A DNA stretch of 61,666 nucleotides from Candidatus Kuenenia stuttgartensis (lineage in GTDB: Bacteria; Planctomycetota; Phycisphaerae; Phycisphaerales; SM1A02). Below, piece by piece: positions 58,708 to 61,666 of the stretch. The notes below the pieces were generated by a model that was given only the letters and a program-made list of their open reading frames with translations, was not told where the DNA came from and did not search any database. The stretch's first letter is position 1. Every line of letters starts with the position of its first letter. Both the position numbers and the translations under genes were made by a program. Where the stretch lies: contig CAMDMA010000020.1 of assembly GCA_945902075.1 (NCBI GenBank), positions 1 to 61,666 on the forward strand, written 5' to 3'.

Positions 58708-58713
58708 ATGGTA
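58708..58713 (-). promoter_or_regulatory. -10-like TACCAT before pabB
   Basis: TACCAT in CGTACCAT, identical to the element before ltaE, ends 10 nt before the pabB ATG on the minus strand. Confidence 0.45.
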
Positions 58714-58781
58714 CGGTCGCAGTCGGCGAAACCTTGCGGATTTCACTGATCCACGTCAATTCCGCGATTCAGCGGTGCTTG

Positions 58782-58787
58782 TACACT
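58782..58787 (+). promoter_or_regulatory. -10-like TACACT before ppdK
   Basis: TACACT lies about 60 nt before ATG 58847. A GGAAAG SD site lies about 10 nt before the ATG, so this gene has a normal leader unlike its divergent neighbour pabB. Confidence 0.4.
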
Positions 58788-58846
58788 CCGCGATTCACCG
58801 CGACGGGAAGACGTCGCGAACGCACACACCTGGAAAGTCACACCCC

Positions 58847-61666
<2,820 letters not shown>

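Overview
The window looks like chromosomal DNA of a planctomycete, probably of the Phycisphaerae type. The reasons are an isolated 16S rRNA gene with its own terminator and no tRNA or 23S gene behind it, GC-rich coding with long genes of unknown function, a secreted FG-GAP/ASPIC protein ending in dockerin-like calcium loops, a type II pseudopilin with an RRAFTIVEM leader, and an LptD-like outer-membrane protein. This placement rests on gene content and sequence style only; no database was searched.

Layout. 1-2.1 kb: the 3' end of 16S rRNA, then a decayed stretch with an IS3-family transposase relic (minus strand) and the 3' half of a broken heavy-metal P-type ATPase. 2.3-8.9 kb: FG-GAP protein, small lipoprotein, transketolase, ribose-5-phosphate isomerase B, FKBP isomerase and a mini-lipoprotein. 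9.0-12.7 kb: GTP cyclohydrolase I, then a minus-strand operon of threonine aldolase, HAD phosphatase and M29 aminopeptidase. 12.8-16.2 kb: a 935-residue secreted protein of unknown function and a small membrane protein. 16.4-23.1 kb: a tightly overlapping operon for nonulosonic (sialic-type) acid synthesis and protein glycosylation, led by a 1238-residue fusion protein that is the most unusual gene here. 23.2-30 kb: HDOD protein, Lon-N protein, cyclophilin, helical secreted protein, EVE protein and a LemA-DUF-LemA cluster. 30-36 kb: ruvB, then a minus-strand block of prenyltransferase and lptD coupled to an Alg14/Alg13-like glycosyltransferase pair. 36-39.9 kb: ribH-nusB-ftsY, pseudopilin and membrane protein. 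39.9-48.4 kb: hrpB, LOG protein, folC with a long disordered head, and leuS. 48.4-49.1 kb: a gene-poor gap. 49.1-57.4 kb: large lipoprotein, DUF2314-like protein, DUF58 and transglutaminase pair, PilZ-like protein. 57.4 kb to end: pabB and an almost complete ppdK.

Two themes run across the window. First, many transcription-unit-leading genes have no Shine-Dalgarno site but carry a TAnnnT hexamer whose last base lies exactly 6 nt (sometimes 7-10 nt) before the start codon. This is the geometry of leaderless mRNA, and it fixes several ambiguous starts, including GTG starts for lptD, the prenyltransferase and the 49-kb lipoprotein. A second class of genes (for example FKBP, folE, lemA, HDOD, PilZ-like) has ordinary GGAG-type sites. 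Second, the genome is compact: operon genes overlap by 4 nt and convergent genes lie 6-15 nt apart or overlap.

Functionally, the neu operon should make a CMP-nonulosonic acid and the fusion protein, through its Maf/DUF115 part, probably transfers it to a protein. The lptD-pssDE operon ties outer-membrane polysaccharide export to a glycosyltransferase.
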